A DNA stretch of 64,000 nt. It comes from an uncultured Opitutia bacterium. Lineage in GTDB: Bacteria; Verrucomicrobiota; Verrucomicrobiia; Opitutales; Opitutaceae. The notes beneath the pieces are model-generated. The model ran no database searches, had not been told where the DNA came from, and saw only the letters and a list, made by a program, of their open reading frames with translations. Shown piece after piece: positions 62,001 through 64,000 of the stretch. The stretch is from contig CAIRCN010000020.1 in assembly GCA_903877135.1 (NCBI GenBank), positions 1 through 64,000 on the forward strand. The letters are read 5' to 3'. The first letter of the stretch is position 1; each line of letters starts with the position of its first letter. The translations under genes were made by a program, and so were the position numbers.

Positions 62001-63482
62001 GTGAACACACTGCTGCTCTATCCGCAGTTTCCAGACACGTTCTGGAGCTTCAAACACGCGTTGAAATTCATCCGCAAGAAGGCGGCACTGCCGCCGCTGG
62101 GCCTGCTCACCTTTGCCGCGATGCTACCACCGGAGTGGAAGAAGCGGCTCGTGGACACCAACGTGCACCCGCTGCGTGACAAGGACATCGCGTGGGCTGA
62201 TGTCGTATGCATCAGTGCGATGATCGCCCAACAGGAATCCGCGCAGGCGCTGATCGCGCGTTGCCGCGCGGCTGGCAAGACCATCATCGCCGGCGGACCG
62301 CTGTTCACAAGCGCGCACGAACAGTTTCCCAGCGTCGATCACTTCGTGCTCAACGAGGCGGAGGAGACGCTGCCTGAGTTCCTAAGCGACTTCGCGGCCG
62401 GTTGCGCCCAGCGCGTTTACTCCACATCGAAATTCGCCGACATGAGCCAGACGCCGGTGCCGCTCTGGGAACTGGCCGACCTGTCGCGCTACGGCTCGAT
62501 GAGCCTACAGTTCTCCCGCGGCTGCCCGTTCGACTGCGAGTTTTGCGACGTGACAGCGAAGTTCGGCCACCGCCCGCGGATCAAGTCCGCCGCGCAGGTA
62601 ACCGCAGAGCTCGACCGGCTGTGGGCAGCTGGCTGGCGCGGCTCGGTGTTTTTCGTCGATGACAACCTCATCGGCAACAAACACGCGCTGAAGACCGAGT
62701 TGCTGCCCGCACTCATCGCGTGGCAGCGCGCCCGGCGGCGCGGCCTGCCCTTCTACACCGAGGCCTCGATCAACCTTGCCGACGACGCAGAACTCATGCG
62801 GTTGATGAGCGAGGCGGGGTTCGACACGGTGTTCATCGGCATCGAGACGCCCGATACCGCCAGCCTCGCCGAGTGCAACAAGCGCCAGAACCAAAGCCGC
62901 GACTTGGTCGCCGACGTGAAGCGCATCCAGCGCGCCGGGTTGCAGGTGCAGGGCGGCTTTATCGTCGGGTTCGACAGCGACGTCGCCAGCATCTTCCAGC
63001 GGCAAGTGGATTTCATCCAGCAGAGCGGCATCGTGACCGCGATGGTCGGCCTGCTCAACGCCCTGCCAGACACAAAGCTGCACGCGCGCCTGAAACGCGA
63101 AGGCCGGCTGAGCGGGCAGAGCAGCGGCAACAACAGCGACGGCTCGCTGAACTTCATCTCCCGCATGCCGGCCGCCCAGCTCATCGAAGGCTACAAGAGC
63201 ATCCTGCGTCGCATCTATGCGCCGCGGCCGTATTACCAGCGCGTCCGCACCTTCCTGCGGGTATACCGGCGGCCCAAAATCACCGTGGCGTTGGAATGGC
63301 GGCAATGCGTCGCGCTCGCTTACTCGGGACTACGGCTGGGGGTCTTGGGCCGCGAGCGCTTCCAATATTGGCGCCTGCTCGCCTGGACGCTGTTCCGCCG
63401 TCCTCGGCAGATGCACCTAGCGGTGACGTTCGCGATCTACGGCCATCATTTCCGGAAATGCTGCGCCGCCCTCGGCGTGTGA
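62001..63482 (+). CDS. B12-binding domain radical SAM protein
   Basis: A protein of about 493 residues. An N-terminal B12-binding-like domain (about 1-150, with the IIAGGPLFTSAHEQFPSVDHFV strand) precedes a radical SAM core with the cluster cysteines C175, C179 and C182 (CPFDCEFC). A C-terminal DUF4070-type domain follows. Members include enzymes that methylate hopanoids (HpnP) and others of unknown substrate. GTG 62001 is chosen because NTLLLYPQFPDTF matches the usual family start; ATG 61956 and TTG 61944 are alternatives. Confidence 0.85.
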   Translation: MNTLLLYPQFPDTFWSFKHALKFIRKKAALPPLGLLTFAAMLPPEWKKRLVDTNVHPLRDKDIAWADVVCISAMIAQQESAQALIARCRAAGKTIIAGGPLFTSAHEQFPSVDHFVLNEAEETLPEFLSDFAAGCAQRVYSTSKFADMSQTPVPLWELADLSRYGSMSLQFSRGCPFDCEFCDVTAKFGHRPRIKSAAQVTAELDRLWAAGWRGSVFFVDDNLIGNKHALKTELLPALIAWQRARRRGLPFYTEASINLADDAELMRLMSEAGFDTVFIGIETPDTASLAECNKRQNQSRDLVADVKRIQRAGLQVQGGFIVGFDSDVASIFQRQVDFIQQSGIVTAMVGLLNALPDTKLHARLKREGRLSGQSSGNNSDGSLNFISRMPAAQLIEGYKSILRRIYAPRPYYQRVRTFLRVYRRPKITVALEWRQCVALAYSGLRLGVLGRERFQYWRLLAWTLFRRPRQMHLAVTFAIYGHHFRKCCAALGV

Positions 63483-63506
63483 CGCCGCCCTGCGCTGCCG
63501 CCGCGC

Positions 63507-63998
63507 TCAGGGTTTCCACGGTGCGGTGGGGTTCACCGCGATTAGCTCGACCTCGAAAATTAGGCCGGAGTTGGGCGGGATATTGCCCGCGTGCATGTTA
63601 CCGTAGCCGAGCGACGGCGGGATGAAAAACTCGGCCTTGCCGCCGGGTTTGAGCGCCGGCATCGCCGCCGCCCAGCCGGCGATGACCCGGCTGACGGCGA
63701 GATCGTTGGGTTGTCCGCGCGCCCGGGAGCTGTCGAACACCGTGCCATCCCTGAGCCGGCCGACGTAGTGCACGCGGACGGTGTCCGTAAGTTTCGGTGC
63801 CACTCCCTCGCCCGGTGTGATGATGCGGATGCCAAGTCCGCTGCTGCGCCAGACGATGTCCTTGGCTTTTGCGGCATCACCAAAAAGTTTCGCGCGTAGC
63901 AGGGCGTCTTCATCCTGCACCGGCAGCGTCTCCTCCTTCGGGCTGCAGCCGCTGAGAAACAACCCCAGACTCACAGCCAATATCAGAATGCGCTTCAT
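63507..63998 (-). CDS. FKBP-type peptidyl-prolyl isomerase lipoprotein
   Basis: A 163-residue lipoprotein (lipobox LFLSGC, about 13-18) with a C-terminal FKBP domain: VRVHYVGRLRDGTVFDSS (75-92), VIAGWAAAMPALKPGGKAEFFIPPSLGYG and GLIFEVELI. It assists folding of exported proteins in the envelope. It is convergent with the radical SAM gene, 24 bases apart. Confidence 0.95.
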   Translation of the reverse strand: MKRILILAVSLGLFLSGCSPKEETLPVQDEDALLRAKLFGDAAKAKDIVWRSSGLGIRIITPGEGVAPKLTDTVRVHYVGRLRDGTVFDSSRARGQPNDLAVSRVIAGWAAAMPALKPGGKAEFFIPPSLGYGNMHAGNIPPNSGLIFEVELIAVNPTAPWKP

Positions 63999-64000
63999 GG

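Overview
The window is GC-rich, densely coding bacterial DNA. Split metH, two large surface proteins ending in the same duplicated domain, a DHA2 exporter, a GH127 arabinofuranosidase, a YXWXGXW-repeat protein and a secreted cyclophilin fused to Ig-like domains together suggest Verrucomicrobiota, most likely Opitutaceae. This assignment is inference from gene content; no rRNA gene is present.

Layout. Positions 1-520 hold repeat and possible IS debris. On the minus strand follow gltD-DUF971-hisI (522-2810), then a sugar epimerase and two sugar ABC permeases (2985-5653), then a YkgJ cysteine-cluster protein. From 6301 to 13159 lies a signalling block: three stand-alone receiver proteins, an NtrC-type regulator with its histidine kinase, an aspartyl protease-PDZ gene broken by one in-frame TAG, a secreted repeat protein of unknown function and an orphan type IV pilin. 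An MFS exporter, a second TAG-broken gene and an IS1380 transposase remnant follow, up to about 16.2 kb.

16.3-21.5 kb is an accessory region: two uroporphyrinogen-decarboxylase-fold methyltransferase-like proteins, a YchF-like protein that has lost its GTPase core, and a 2,110-bp transposable element (18214-20323). The element has 25-bp terminal inverted repeats, 5-bp CCAAG target duplications and arrays of a TGAGTC motif at its ends. It carries two divergent helix-turn-helix genes around a 15-bp palindrome, plus a 5'-truncated nuclease gene, and no transposase.

21.5-37 kb is mostly housekeeping: rarA, a comEC pseudogene, an EEP-family phosphohydrolase, a two-domain ThyX-like protein, glgC, a FakA-FakB fusion overlapping plsY, a sterol-desaturase-family hydroxylase, and a SUMF1-like lipoprotein coupled to a lipase-maturation-factor homologue. 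37.3-43 kb holds an HDOD protein, a degenerate 21-bp tandem repeat and two related Ig-domain surface proteins. 43-64 kb holds ydcF-like, DUF47-pit phosphate uptake, a membrane protein with a thioredoxin fold lacking its cysteines and an Mrr-like domain, recQ, GH127 with a DUF885 peptidase, split metH, tandem phosphofructokinases, an MBOAT-SGNH O-acylation pair, a B12-binding radical SAM enzyme and an FKBP lipoprotein.

Functional links that stand out: FakA/FakB make acyl-phosphate and PlsY consumes it; Pit and DUF47 act in phosphate uptake; the MBOAT and SGNH proteins likely acylate a surface glycan. Several genes are decaying (aspartyl protease, 14832-15380, comEC, the element's nuclease). 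TAG and TGA also end intact genes here (hisI and gltD end in TAG), so these look like real nonsense mutations rather than recoding.
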